Below, piece after piece: positions 9,262 through 18,687 of a stretch of DNA of 64,000 nt. The translations under genes were made by a program, and so were the position numbers. A model generated the notes under the pieces. That model searched no databases and was not told the DNA's origin. It worked only from the letters and a program-made list of their open reading frames with translations. Numbering within the stretch: the first letter of the stretch is position 1; each line of letters opens with the position of its first letter. Origin of the DNA: Lachnospiraceae bacterium (GTDB lineage Bacteria; Bacillota; Clostridia; Lachnospirales; Lachnospiraceae); NCBI GenBank assembly GCA_029219245.1, contig JAQXTA010000005.1, positions 1 through 64,000 on the forward strand, given 5' to 3'.

Positions 9262-10308
9262 ATGAAAAAGGGAATTGCATGGATCCTGTGTCTGATGATT
9301 GCATTGACAGGATGTGCTTCGGCAAATAATAACAGTGCTGTGGCGGATACGCAGGAAGAGCAAAAAATACAGATAGGAATGAGCTTTGATTCTTTTGTTA
9401 TTGAAAGATGGCAGCGCGACAGAGATGTTTTTGTGTCGACGGCCAAAGAACTGGGTGCAGAGGTCAATGTGCAGAATGCAAACGGTAATTTGGAAGAGCA
9501 GAAAAAACAGATTGATTACTTTATAAAAAAGGGAATGGATGTAATTGTTATCATCTGCATTGATTCCGATGGTTTAAAGGAATCGGTAGCAAAAGCGAAG
9601 GAAGAAGGAATAAAAGTAATTGCCTATGACCGTCTGATTACGGATGCAGATGTTGACCTATACATAACGTTTGATAACACAATGGTTGGTTCCATGATGG
9701 CAGAGGCTCTGGTGGATAATGGACTGGAAGGTGGTTCGGTGCTGATGTTAGGGGGATCTCCAACGGATAGTAATGTACCGCTTGTAGAGACGGGATTTAA
9801 AAATGTTATGAAGGAGAATAATGTCAGGATTCTGGATTCCATCCATGCAGAAGGCTGGCGTGCAGAGCTTGCGGCAGATTATATTTATGAGCACATGGAT
9901 ATTGTTTCGCAGGCAGATGCAATTATGTGTGGTAATGATAATATTGCAAGCCGGGTAGTGCCTGCTCTGGCAGAGAAGCGGCTGGCAGGAAAAGTATTGG
10001 TTGTGGGACAGGATGCAGATCTGGAAGCCTGTCAGAGAATTGTGGAAGGAACACAGGTTATGACGGTATACAAACCGGTTGAGAAGCTGGCACAGCGTGC
10101 AGCAGAATGTGCGGTAACAGTTGCTAAAGGAGAAAAGATAGAGGGAGAAGATGTTACAACAATCAATAACGGAAAATATATTGTACCATATGTAGGTTTA
10201 GAACCAATCAGCGTAACGGAAGAGAACATTAACGAAGTTATTATTAACAGTGGATTTCATTTAAAAGAAGATGTGTACCTGAACGTACCGGAAAAGATGC
10301 CAAAATAG
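9262..10308 (+). CDS. Sugar-binding lipoprotein, XylF-like
   Basis: 348 residues with a lipoprotein signal peptide ending in the lipobox LTGC (Cys at about residue 19). The mature part is a type I periplasmic-binding fold resembling XylF/ChvE: MSFDSFVIERWQRD at the N-lobe, IAYDRLITDADVDLYITFDN at the hinge and GNDNIASRVVPAL. It begins 11 bases after the response regulator stop, in the same operon, and is followed by a terminator. It is a second, separate binding protein from the one just downstream; it may feed the same ABC transporter with another specificity or serve as a ligand donor for the sensor. Confidence 0.85.
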   Translation: MKKGIAWILCLMIALTGCASANNNSAVADTQEEQKIQIGMSFDSFVIERWQRDRDVFVSTAKELGAEVNVQNANGNLEEQKKQIDYFIKKGMDVIVIICIDSDGLKESVAKAKEEGIKVIAYDRLITDADVDLYITFDNTMVGSMMAEALVDNGLEGGSVLMLGGSPTDSNVPLVETGFKNVMKENNVRILDSIHAEGWRAELAADYIYEHMDIVSQADAIMCGNDNIASRVVPALAEKRLAGKVLVVGQDADLEACQRIVEGTQVMTVYKPVEKLAQRAAECAVTVAKGEKIEGEDVTTINNGKYIVPYVGLEPISVTEENINEVIINSGFHLKEDVYLNVPEKMPK

Positions 10309-10362
10309 CAATATGCTGTATATTTCGTATAAAGCAAGAATAGAATAGGACAATTTTAACAA

Positions 10363-10408
10363 AAGAACGATACGAATCACAAAAATGTGCTAGTATGGTT
10401 CTTTTTTC
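10363..10408 (+). terminator. Rho-independent terminator after the sensor operon
   Basis: AAGAAC-x-ATAC pairs with GTAT-x-GTTCTT, with one G/G mismatch, over an inner CACA/TGTG helix. Six T follow. It separates the sensor operon from the transporter operon. Confidence 0.8.
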
Positions 10409-10410
10409 AT

Positions 10411-10516
10411 TGCTTTTGAAGTAAAAATTTGAAGAAAGTCATAAATTATTCCTATCGGTTCCATGATAGAATGCATTTGTAAACAAAATTACATTAGTAA
10501 TTAGGGAGGTAAAGAA
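10411..10516 (+). promoter_or_regulatory. Transporter promoter with extended -10 and upstream direct repeat
   Basis: TGATAGAAT (10464-10472) is an extended -10 element with no good -35. TTTGAAG occurs twice, at 10415-10421 and 10428-10434, 13 bases apart and just upstream of where -35 would be. This suits a class II activator such as the YesN-type regulator. AGGGAGG before ATG 10517 is a near-perfect ribosome binding site. Confidence 0.4.
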
Positions 10517-11686
10517 ATGAAGAAAAAATTACTGAGTATGATTCTTGCAACTACTATGGTTGCAGCAACATTAGCAGGATGTGGTTCTTCCGCTGAAACA
10601 GCAGCACCTGCTGAGGAGACAACAGAGGAAGCACCTGCAGAAGACGCAGCAGCTGAGGATACAGCAGAAGCACCTGCAGAAGACACAGCAGCAGACACAG
10701 CAGCAGCTGGTGGTAAAATTGGTGTGGCAATGCCTACCAAAGACTTACAGAGATGGAATCAGGATGGTTCCAACATGGAAGCTCAGCTTGTTGAAGCTGG
10801 ATACGAAGTAGACCTTCAGTATGCATCCAACGATATCGCAACACAGGTTTCCCAGATTGAAAACATGATTAACTCCGGTTGTGAACTTTTGGTTATCGCT
10901 TCTATCGATGGTGACTCTCTTGGAACTGTTCTTGAGCAGGCAAAAGAGAAAAACATTCCGGTTATCGCATATGACCGTTTGATTATGAACTCTGATGCTG
11001 TTACCTACTATGCAACATTTGACAACTACATGGTTGGTACAAAACAGGGTGAATACATCAAAGAGCAGTTAGACCTTGACAATGCAGATGGCCCGTTCAA
11101 CCTTGAAATCGTAACAGGTGATCCGGGTGACAACAATGCAAGATTCTTCTACGGCGGTGCTATGGATGTTCTTCAGCCATACATTGATGAAGGTAAATTA
11201 GTAGTTAAATCCGGACAGATTGATTTCGAAACTGTTGCAACAGCTAACTGGGCAACAGAAACAGCACAGTCCAGAATGGATGCTATCATTTCTGCTAACT
11301 ACGCAGACGGAACACAGCTTGATGCAGTTCTTTGCTCCAATGACTCTACAGCACTTGGTGTTACTAACTCTTTGGAAGCTAACTACACAGGTGAATGGCC
11401 AATCATCACAGGTCAGGACTGTGACAAACCTAACGTTAAGAACATGATCGATGGCAAACAGTCCATGTCTATCTTCAAAGATACACGTACTTTAGCATCT
11501 AAAGTAGTAGAAATGGTTGACGCTATCATGCAGGGCGGTGAAGCTCCGGTTAACGATACAGAGACTTATGACAATGGTACAGGTGTTATTCCTTCTTATC
11601 TTTGCGAGCCTGTATTTGCAGATGCAAGCAACTACAAAGAGTTGTTAATTGATTCCGGTTACTATACAGAAGCTGATATCCAGTAA
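10517..11686 (+). CDS. Monosaccharide-binding lipoprotein of the ABC transporter (ChvE/XylF type)
   Basis: 389 residues. The signal peptide ends in the lipobox LAGC (Cys at about residue 22). A low-complexity Ala/Glu/Asp/Pro linker of about 40 residues follows, with the unit APAED repeated, and then the binding domain (MPTKDLQRWNQDG, IAYDRLIMNSD, SNDSTALGV, ITGQDCD). The fold and neighbours match ChvE/XylF-type binding proteins that deliver xylose, arabinose, glucose or galactose to GguAB/XylGH permeases. Codon use is strongly biased compared with neighbouring genes, as expected for abundant surface lipoproteins. First gene of the transporter operon. Confidence 0.9.
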   Translation: MKKKLLSMILATTMVAATLAGCGSSAETAAPAEETTEEAPAEDAAAEDTAEAPAEDTAADTAAAGGKIGVAMPTKDLQRWNQDGSNMEAQLVEAGYEVDLQYASNDIATQVSQIENMINSGCELLVIASIDGDSLGTVLEQAKEKNIPVIAYDRLIMNSDAVTYYATFDNYMVGTKQGEYIKEQLDLDNADGPFNLEIVTGDPGDNNARFFYGGAMDVLQPYIDEGKLVVKSGQIDFETVATANWATETAQSRMDAIISANYADGTQLDAVLCSNDSTALGVTNSLEANYTGEWPIITGQDCDKPNVKNMIDGKQSMSIFKDTRTLASKVVEMVDAIMQGGEAPVNDTETYDNGTGVIPSYLCEPVFADASNYKELLIDSGYYTEADIQ

Positions 11687-11718
11687 TCGAACGAAAAGAC
11701 ATAATTAAGATTTTATAT

Positions 11719-11743
11719 GCAGGCGGGTATTATTCCCGCCTGC
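11719..11743 (+). other. Intercistronic hairpin without U-run
   Basis: GCAGGCGGG pairs perfectly with CCCGCCTGC over a 7-base loop, but no run of T follows. In binding-protein ABC operons such hairpins protect the upstream transcript end or attenuate, so that binding protein exceeds ATPase and permease. That role is inferred from the position. Confidence 0.7.
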
Positions 11744-11811
11744 TATCTTCTGAAAAGCAGAAAAACAGGTATGATTAGGTATTTCGGAATAGCAGATTGG
11801 GAGGGATACAC

Positions 11812-13350
11812 TTGGCGAAAATATTACTTGAAATGAAAAATATAACCAAAACATTCCCTGGCGTAAAAGCACTTGATAATGTAAATTTGAAGGTGGAAGA
11901 GGGCGAAATCCATGCTCTTGTAGGTGAAAATGGTGCCGGGAAATCCACTCTGATGAATGTTTTAAGCGGTATATATCCGTATGGTTCTTATGAAGGCGAC
12001 ATCATTTATGATGGTGAAGTATGTAAATTTGATACGATTAAAGACAGTGAGGCAAAAGGAATTGTTATTATTCATCAGGAATTAGCTTTGATTCCTTATA
12101 TGACAATTGCTGAAAATATGTTTCTTGGAAATGAAAGAGGAACAAAATATAAAATTAATTGGAATGAAACGAACGACAGAGCTTCCGAGCTGCTAAAAAC
12201 AGTAGGTTTAAAGGAAACTCCGCAGACGTTAATTAAAGATATAGGTGTAGGTAAGCAGCAGTTAGTAGAAATTGCAAAAGCACTTGCTAAAAATGCAAAG
12301 CTGCTGATTCTGGATGAGCCTACGGCATCCTTGAATGAAGATGATTCCAAGGCACTTCTGGAATTACTTCTCAAATTTAAAAAAGAAGGCATGACTTCTA
12401 TTATTATTTCTCATAAGTTAAATGAAGTATCTTATGTAGCGGATAAGATTACGGTTATCCGAGATGGTGCTACGATAGAAACTCTGGATAAGAAAACCGA
12501 TGATATTTCCGAGGGCCGAATTATCAAAGGTATGGTAGGTAGAGAACTTTCCGACCGGTTCCCGAAACGCGAGTCACATATCGGGGATGTCATGATGGAA
12601 GTGAAGGATTGGAATGTATATCATCCCCTTTATACAGAAAGAAAAGTAGTTGATAATGTCAGCATCAAAGTAAAGAAGGGAGAAGTTGTTGGTATCTCCG
12701 GACTTATGGGTGCGGGACGTACAGAACTGGCAATGAGCTTGTTCGGCAAGAGTTATGGCGATAAGATAAGCGGACAGCTCTTTATTAACGGCAAAGAGGT
12801 TCATCTGAATTCTGTACAGGAAGCGATTAAGCATAAGCTTGCTTATGTAACAGAAGATAGAAAAGGAAATGGTCTGATTTTAAGCAACCCGATTAAGATT
12901 AATACAACACTTGCTAATCTGGATGCAATCAGCAAACATTCTATTATCGATAAAGATAAAGAATATGCCGTAGCAGTAGAATATAAAGAAAAACTGAAAA
13001 CAAAATGTCCTTCCGTAGAGCAGAATGTTGGTAATTTAAGCGGTGGTAATCAGCAGAAGGTGCTGTTAGCAAAATGGATGTTTGCAGATCCGGATGTGCT
13101 GATTCTGGATGAACCTACGAGAGGTATTGATGTAGGTGCCAAGTATGAAATTTATTGTATCATCAATCAACTGGTTGCAGAAGGTAAATCGGTTATTATG
13201 ATTTCCTCAGAAATGCCTGAAATCCTAGGTATGTGTGACAGAATTTATGTCATGAACGAAGGCAGAATCGTAGGAGAGCTGGAAGGCAGCGAGGTTACTC
13301 AGGAACTCATTATGTCACATATTTTAAAAGCCAGCAGCAAAGGAGAATAA
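11812..13350 (+). CDS. Sugar ABC transporter ATPase, two-domain (XylG/GguA type)
   Basis: 512 residues from TTG 11812; the ORF track starts at TTG 11797, but the GGGAGGG ribosome binding site lies between the two. Two fused ABC domains: the first has Walker [10 protein letters not shown], Walker [10 protein letters not shown] and a variant signature (IGVGKQQ). The second has a degenerate Walker A ([10 protein letters not shown]), a perfect LSGGNQQK signature and Walker [11 protein letters not shown]. This asymmetry is normal for monosaccharide (CUT2) ATPases. It energises import of the sugar bound by the upstream lipoprotein. The permease follows after 3 bases. Confidence 0.94.
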   Translation: MAKILLEMKNITKTFPGVKALDNVNLKVEEGEIHALVGENGAGKSTLMNVLSGIYPYGSYEGDIIYDGEVCKFDTIKDSEAKGIVIIHQELALIPYMTIAENMFLGNERGTKYKINWNETNDRASELLKTVGLKETPQTLIKDIGVGKQQLVEIAKALAKNAKLLILDEPTASLNEDDSKALLELLLKFKKEGMTSIIISHKLNEVSYVADKITVIRDGATIETLDKKTDDISEGRIIKGMVGRELSDRFPKRESHIGDVMMEVKDWNVYHPLYTERKVVDNVSIKVKKGEVVGISGLMGAGRTELAMSLFGKSYGDKISGQLFINGKEVHLNSVQEAIKHKLAYVTEDRKGNGLILSNPIKINTTLANLDAISKHSIIDKDKEYAVAVEYKEKLKTKCPSVEQNVGNLSGGNQQKVLLAKWMFADPDVLILDEPTRGIDVGAKYEIYCIINQLVAEGKSVIMISSEMPEILGMCDRIYVMNEGRIVGELEGSEVTQELIMSHILKASSKGE

Positions 13351-13353
13351 GAT

Positions 13354-14544
13354 ATGAATAAAATAAAAACCGCAGATTTTATAAAGAAATATACCATGAT
13401 AATTGTATTAATTGTGGTTACGGGATTTTTTGCATGGCGGACAGGAGGAGCCATTCTTCTTCCTATGAATGTCAGCAGTTTGATTTCACAGAATGCTTAT
13501 GTATTTATTTTAGCAACCGGTATGCTGTTATGTATTTTAACCGGTGGTAACATCGACCTTTCCGTAGGTTCGGTAGTCTGTTTCGTTGGTGCAATCGGAG
13601 CCGTTCTTATGGTAAATATGAAGGTGAATATGTGGGTTGCAATTCTGGTAATGTTTTTAGTTGGTATATTGATTGGTGCTTTCCAGGGCTTCTGGATTGC
13701 ATTTGTAAGAATTCCTCCTTTCATCGTAACTCTGGCAGGTATGCTTGTATTCAGAGGTTTAAGTAACGTAGTATTGGACGGTATGACAATTTCCATCAAA
13801 GACTGCACAACATTCGTTAACCTCTTCGGTGGTGGTGCAAACTGTTATATTCCGGATTTCTTTGGAAATGGATCTTTAAATATGACTTGTCTCTTGGCTG
13901 GTGTTATTGCAACTGTTCTTTATATTGGCTTTCAGATGAAAGATAGAATTACCAAGAGTAAAAAAGGCTATGAAGTAGGCAGTATGGGTGCCGCTGTAGC
14001 AAAAATGGTTTTAATCTCTGCAGTCATTTTAGTTTTTTCTTATCGGTTAGCACAGCACAAAGGTATTCCTAGTGTTCTTATCTGGGTTATTGTTGTTATT
14101 ATGGTATATGCTTACATAACATCGAACACAACAACCGGTCGTTACTTCTATGCAGTAGGTGGTAATGAAAAAGCAACAAAGCTTTCCGGTATTAACACAA
14201 ATAAAGTTTACTTTATTGCTTATCTGAACATGGGATTTTTAGCAGCATTAGCCGGAATGGTTACGATTGCACGTATGACTTCTGCACAGCCTACTTATGG
14301 ACAGAACTACGAGATGGATGCTATCGGTTCCTGTTTCATTGGTGGTGCATCTGCTTATGGTGGTATTGGTACTGTACCGGGCGTTATTGTCGGTGCTGTT
14401 CTGATGGGTGTTATCAACCTTGGTATGTCTCTTATGGGTGTAGACCAGAACTGGCAAAAAGTCGTTAAAGGTCTTGTACTTTTAGCAGCCGTAATTTTCG
14501 ATGTAGTATCCAAACGTGGTGGTAAATTGATTGCAAAGAATTAA
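13354..14544 (+). CDS. Sugar ABC transporter permease (XylH/GguB type)
   Basis: 396 residues, about ten hydrophobic segments, BPD_transp_2 family. The signatures GGNIDLSVGS near residue 64 and FIGGASAYGGIGTVPGV near the C-terminus are those of CUT2 permeases. The GguB/XylH subtype is suggested by length and by the extra helices between about 205 and 255. ATG follows AAGGAG. It completes a binding protein-ATPase-permease set. Confidence 0.93.
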   Translation: MNKIKTADFIKKYTMIIVLIVVTGFFAWRTGGAILLPMNVSSLISQNAYVFILATGMLLCILTGGNIDLSVGSVVCFVGAIGAVLMVNMKVNMWVAILVMFLVGILIGAFQGFWIAFVRIPPFIVTLAGMLVFRGLSNVVLDGMTISIKDCTTFVNLFGGGANCYIPDFFGNGSLNMTCLLAGVIATVLYIGFQMKDRITKSKKGYEVGSMGAAVAKMVLISAVILVFSYRLAQHKGIPSVLIWVIVVIMVYAYITSNTTTGRYFYAVGGNEKATKLSGINTNKVYFIAYLNMGFLAALAGMVTIARMTSAQPTYGQNYEMDAIGSCFIGGASAYGGIGTVPGVIVGAVLMGVINLGMSLMGVDQNWQKVVKGLVLLAAVIFDVVSKRGGKLIAKN

Positions 14545-14568
14545 TTTCTGCAATATCTATCTAATCAG

Positions 14569-14611
14569 CAAAGGCCTCAATACAGCGATGTATTGGAGGT
14601 CTTTGTTTTTT
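14569..14611 (+). terminator. Rho-independent terminator after the sugar transporter
   Basis: AAAGGCCTC-AATAC pairs with GTATT-GGAGGTCTTT around a 6-base loop and is followed by a T-rich run. Confidence 0.85.
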
Positions 14612-14780
14612 GAGCAAGGAAACTTCGGGCATGAATGAAAAGTATACAAATTGTAAATCAGACGAATAATAGATACAAAGACAGATAATGGTAAAAAAAG
14701 AAATTATGTACTTATTATAAGATTTTATGATATTCTATAAATATATAGTTCTTGAATAAAATATTGAAGGGAAAGAGAAA

Positions 14781-16715
14781 ATGAACGAAAGCAAAGATTT
14801 TAAACCTTTTGTTCCGGCGGAAAAGTCTATGCCGGAATTTACAGTAGCATCTATTATTCTTGGTATTTTGTTGGCAGTGGTGTTTGGTGCCGCTAATGCA
14901 TATTTAGGACTGCGCGTAGGTATGACTGTTTCAGCCTCCATTCCGGCCGCTGTTATTTCTATGGGTGTTATTCGTGTAATCCTGAAAAAAGAATCCATCT
15001 TAGAGAATAACATGGTTCAGACAATAGGTTCAGCAGGAGAATCTGTTGCAGCGGGTGCCATATTTACGTTGCCGGCACTTTTTCTGTGGGCAAAGGAATG
15101 GGGTGTGAAAGCCCCCTCTCTTATAGAAGTTTCTATTGTTTCATTTATAGGAGGTGCCCTTGGTATTCTGTTCATGGTGCCACTTAGAAAAGCACTGATT
15201 GTGCAAGAGCATGGAACACTCCCGTATCCGGAAGGAAAAGCCTGTGCAGAGGTACTTGTTGCCGGAGAAAAAGGGGGAGCAAAGGCATCTACAGTATTTT
15301 CGGGACTTGGAATTGCAGCAGCATACAAGTTTATTGCAGATGGATTGAAAGCGTTTCCGAGTGAAGTCCATTATGAAATTCCGGCATACAAGGGTTCCGG
15401 TTTTGGTGCGGATATTTTACCTGCGTTGCTGGGTGTCGGCTATATTTGTGGATTGAAGATTTCTTCTTATCTTTTTGCAGGTGGTATTCTGGGTTGGTTT
15501 GTACTGATGCCATTGATAGTATTATTTGGTGCAAATATTACTTTATTTCCGGCAGATGTCACTGTTTCGGAATTGTATGCGAAGGGTGGCTCTTTTGCCA
15601 TTTGGTCAAATTATATTAAATATATTGGTGCGGGTGCGGTTGCGTGTGCCGGTATTATCAGTTTGATAAAATCACTTCCGCTTATTGGAAGGACATTTCG
15701 GGATGCGATAAAAGGATTTGGGAAAGGTGAGAAAACAACAGAGCGTACGAATCAGGATTTGGATATCCGCTTTATTCTGGTAGCAACTGTTATTTTGATT
15801 CTTGCCATTTGGTTGGTGCCGGTTATTCCGATTAATTTATTTGGCGCGTTTATGGTGGTTATTTTTGGATTTTTCTTCGCAACCGTTTCTTCGAGAATGG
15901 TAGGACTTGTCGGCTCAAGTAATAATCCGGTATCCGGTATGACAATTGCTACTTTATTGGTAGCTTCCCTGGCATTGAAAGCAACCGGAATGGTTGGACA
16001 GGCGGGTATGACAGCTGCTATTGCCATTGGTGGAGTGATTTGTATTATTGCGGCTATTGCAGGAGATACTTCGCAGGACTTGAAGACGGGATATATTTTA
16101 GGTTCTACACCTAAGAAACAGCAGATTGGTGAGTTGATTGGTGTTTTTGCTTCTTCGCTTGCTATTGGTGGAGTGTTGTATTTGCTAGATTCTGCATGGG
16201 GTTATGGCACAAGCGAACTTCCCGCCCCGCAGGCAACTTTGATGAAGATGATTGTAGAAGGGGTTATGGGAGACAATTTACCTTGGACATTAGTGGGTAT
16301 TGGTGTATTTATTGCGATTATTGTTGAAATTATAGGTATTCCGGTGCTTCCTTTTACCATTGGTTTATATTTGCCGATTCATTTAAGTGTCCCAATGGTA
16401 GTTGGCGGCGGTGTAAGATGGCTCATTGAAAAAAGGAAAAAAGGCGAAGAACAGAAACAGGCAGTAGAGAATGGTGTACTCTACAGCTCAGGTCTGATTG
16501 CCGGAGAAGGTCTGGTAGGTATCCTGCTTGCAATATTTGCAGTGATTCCTTTTTCGAATGGAAGTAATTTGGGGAATATGATAGCCTCTTTCCTGCCAAA
16601 TTTGCTTCCGATTCTGTGCAATGCAAATGTAGGTAACATTATTGGTATTCTGGCATTTGCCTTACTGACACTTTCTTTATGGAAATTTTGTATGCGTAGG
16701 GATAAACGGAAATAA
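14781..16715 (+). CDS. OPT family oligopeptide transporter
   Basis: 644 residues, highly hydrophobic with about 14-16 transmembrane helices. OPT family features include the AYLGLRVGMTVSASIPAAV segment, VQTIGSAGESVAAG, PYPEGKACAEVL and AGDTSQDLKTGYILGSTP. Bacterial OPT members import small peptides or peptide-like metal chelates. The start is supported by GAAGGGAAAGAG. It is followed 11 bases later by a PqqD-like gene, then cardiolipin synthase, so the three look like an operon. The substrate cannot be read from the sequence. Confidence 0.92.
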   Translation: MNESKDFKPFVPAEKSMPEFTVASIILGILLAVVFGAANAYLGLRVGMTVSASIPAAVISMGVIRVILKKESILENNMVQTIGSAGESVAAGAIFTLPALFLWAKEWGVKAPSLIEVSIVSFIGGALGILFMVPLRKALIVQEHGTLPYPEGKACAEVLVAGEKGGAKASTVFSGLGIAAAYKFIADGLKAFPSEVHYEIPAYKGSGFGADILPALLGVGYICGLKISSYLFAGGILGWFVLMPLIVLFGANITLFPADVTVSELYAKGGSFAIWSNYIKYIGAGAVACAGIISLIKSLPLIGRTFRDAIKGFGKGEKTTERTNQDLDIRFILVATVILILAIWLVPVIPINLFGAFMVVIFGFFFATVSSRMVGLVGSSNNPVSGMTIATLLVASLALKATGMVGQAGMTAAIAIGGVICIIAAIAGDTSQDLKTGYILGSTPKKQQIGELIGVFASSLAIGGVLYLLDSAWGYGTSELPAPQATLMKMIVEGVMGDNLPWTLVGIGVFIAIIVEIIGIPVLPFTIGLYLPIHLSVPMVVGGGVRWLIEKRKKGEEQKQAVENGVLYSSGLIAGEGLVGILLAIFAVIPFSNGSNLGNMIASFLPNLLPILCNANVGNIIGILAFALLTLSLWKFCMRRDKRK

Positions 16716-16726
16716 AGGAGCAGAAA

Positions 16727-17074
16727 GTGAAGGAAAAAAAGAATTTTATGGATTTTGTTCCATGCTGTAACCCATTATACACATGGGATACCGATAACGA
16801 GGGAATTGTAACCGTTCATGTTGTGAACAAGGGATTTTACAACTGGCTTGCCCAGAAACTATTTAAACGACCTCGCATCAGTCATATTAAACTGGATGAG
16901 TATGGTAGTTTTGTATGGCAGCAGATGGACGGGAGGAGAACGGTTTATGAAATATCCGGACTTGTGAAAGAGAAGTTTGGAAAAGATGCGGAACCCGTTA
17001 TCAATCGTTTGGTACAATATTTTCACATTTTGTATCAAAATAAGTTTATAGGGTATGTAAAAAGGATGGGATAA
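16727..17074 (+). CDS. PqqD family small protein
   Basis: 115 residues from GTG 16727, which is supported by AAAGGAG. It resembles PqqD/RRE proteins, the winged-helix peptide chaperones: HIKLDEYGSFVWQQMDGRRTVYEISGLVKEKFG has the family spacing of Leu-Asp-x-x-G-x-x-x-W and the following helix. No radical SAM enzyme, precursor peptide or PQQ gene is nearby. It sits between the OPT transporter and cardiolipin synthase, the latter starting 3 bases after its stop. Lone PqqD-like proteins occur in Firmicutes without known function; none is claimed here. Confidence 0.75.
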   Translation: MKEKKNFMDFVPCCNPLYTWDTDNEGIVTVHVVNKGFYNWLAQKLFKRPRISHIKLDEYGSFVWQQMDGRRTVYEISGLVKEKFGKDAEPVINRLVQYFHILYQNKFIGYVKRMG

Positions 17075-17076
17075 CC

Positions 17077-18639
17077 ATGGGAAACGAAAAAACACTAGAG
17101 AAAAGAGCGGCGACCCAAAACGGTATCAGCAGACTTGTTTTTGTGGCATTATCCATGCTGTTAGAAATTACACTGATTGTATTATTGTTTACGGAATTAA
17201 ATCGTTATGCGGAATGGGTAAATACGTTTACCAGAATTTTTGCACTGATTTTGGTATTAACGATTTATGGACAGCATAAGACTTCTGCCATGAAAATGCC
17301 TTGGATTATGCTGATTATGGCATTCCCGATTATGGGAGTAGCACTATATCTGCTAATTGGTTTGAATGGTACAACGAGGAAAATGCGGAATCGCTATGAA
17401 AAAATCGATGAAGTATTATTACCTAAGCTACCTGCTAATTACGACCTTATAGAGCAAATGAAAAAAGAGGATGAAAGTGCGGCAGGGATTGCAACTTATA
17501 TCCAACGATTTTCGGGCTTTCCCATATACCGGAATACGGATGTTCAATATTATGATGATGCGGCAAAAGGGCTGGAGGCACAGCTTGCCGAATTAGCTAA
17601 AGCAGAAAAATTTATTTTTATGGAATACCATGCGATTGAGGACAAGGAATCCTGGCAGCGCATTCAGACGGTTTTAGAGGAAAGAGTAAAAGCTGGCGTA
17701 GAGGTGCGCGTTTTCTATGACGATATGGGAAGTATTGGATTTATCAATACGGATTTTGTGAAAAAGCTAGAGTCGGTTGGAATCAAATGCAGAGTGTTTA
17801 ATCCTTTTGCACCGGGGCTGAATCTTTTCCTGAATAATCGTGACCATCGGAAAATCACCGTCATTGATGGAAAAGTCGGGTTTACGGGTGGATATAATCT
17901 GGCAAATGAATACTTTAATATTACCCATCCATACGGTCAATGGAAGGATACCGGTATTCGTTTGGAAGGAGATGCAGTTCAAAATCTTACGGTGATGTTT
18001 CTTGAAATGTGGAATGCCATCAAAGATTCCGATAAGGACGATACCGATATTGAGCAATATCTTCCGGTATGTGACTATGTTGCAGAAGAAAAAGGATATA
18101 TCCAGCCTTATGCAGATACTCCCATGGATGAAGAACAGGTGGGAGAAGAGGTTTACATCAGCATGGTAAATAAAGCAGAAAAATACTGCTATTTTATGAC
18201 ACCATACCTCATTATAACAGATGAGATGACTCATGCTTTGAGTCTTGCCGCCAAAAGGGGTGTGGATGTCAGAATAGTCACACCGGGAATTCCGGATAAA
18301 AAGCTTGTCTATGGAGTGACACGTTCTTTCTATAACGGACTGGTAAGAAATGGTGTCCGGATATTTGAGTGGGAACCGGGTTTCTGCCATGCCAAGATGA
18401 GTGTTGCAGATGATAAAATGGCAACCTGCGGCACCATCAACCTGGATTACAGAAGCCTTTACCATCATTTTGAGAATGGATGTTTTCTGTATAACTGCAG
18501 TGCCGTTACCGAGATAAAGAAAGATTTTGATAGGACCTTTAAGGAATGCCGGGAAGTAACGGCACAGTATTCGTCAGGCAGAAGCGCAACTCTGCGATTA
18601 GGACAATTGTTTCTGCGGTTGTTTGCGCAACTGCTTTGA
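17077..18639 (+). CDS. cls: Cardiolipin synthase
   Basis: 520 residues. Two N-terminal transmembrane helices (about 22-44 and 55-76) with a PLDc_N region precede two phospholipase D domains. The two HKD motifs are intact: HRKITVID with H257 and HAKMSVAD with H438, each followed by the usual Gly/Asn (GGYNL, GTINLDYRS). The enzyme joins two phosphatidylglycerols to make cardiolipin and glycerol at the membrane. Length and architecture are typical. ATG has a GGATGGG ribosome binding site inside the end of the PqqD-like gene, suggesting coupling. Confidence 0.93.
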   Translation: MGNEKTLEKRAATQNGISRLVFVALSMLLEITLIVLLFTELNRYAEWVNTFTRIFALILVLTIYGQHKTSAMKMPWIMLIMAFPIMGVALYLLIGLNGTTRKMRNRYEKIDEVLLPKLPANYDLIEQMKKEDESAAGIATYIQRFSGFPIYRNTDVQYYDDAAKGLEAQLAELAKAEKFIFMEYHAIEDKESWQRIQTVLEERVKAGVEVRVFYDDMGSIGFINTDFVKKLESVGIKCRVFNPFAPGLNLFLNNRDHRKITVIDGKVGFTGGYNLANEYFNITHPYGQWKDTGIRLEGDAVQNLTVMFLEMWNAIKDSDKDDTDIEQYLPVCDYVAEEKGYIQPYADTPMDEEQVGEEVYISMVNKAEKYCYFMTPYLIITDEMTHALSLAAKRGVDVRIVTPGIPDKKLVYGVTRSFYNGLVRNGVRIFEWEPGFCHAKMSVADDKMATCGTINLDYRSLYHHFENGCFLYNCSAVTEIKKDFDRTFKECREVTAQYSSGRSATLRLGQLFLRLFAQLL

Positions 18640-18687
18640 TTGTAAAAAGAAAAGTTTGTCAATAAAAAGCAGTTTTGGGGAGAAAAT

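Noticed and set aside
10501-10740. Ser/Ala-rich minus-strand ORF
   Set aside because: Antisense image of the low-complexity linker of the binding lipoprotein.
17767-18468. 233-residue minus-strand ORF
   Set aside because: Complete overlap with the PLD domains of cardiolipin synthase; no recognisable domain.
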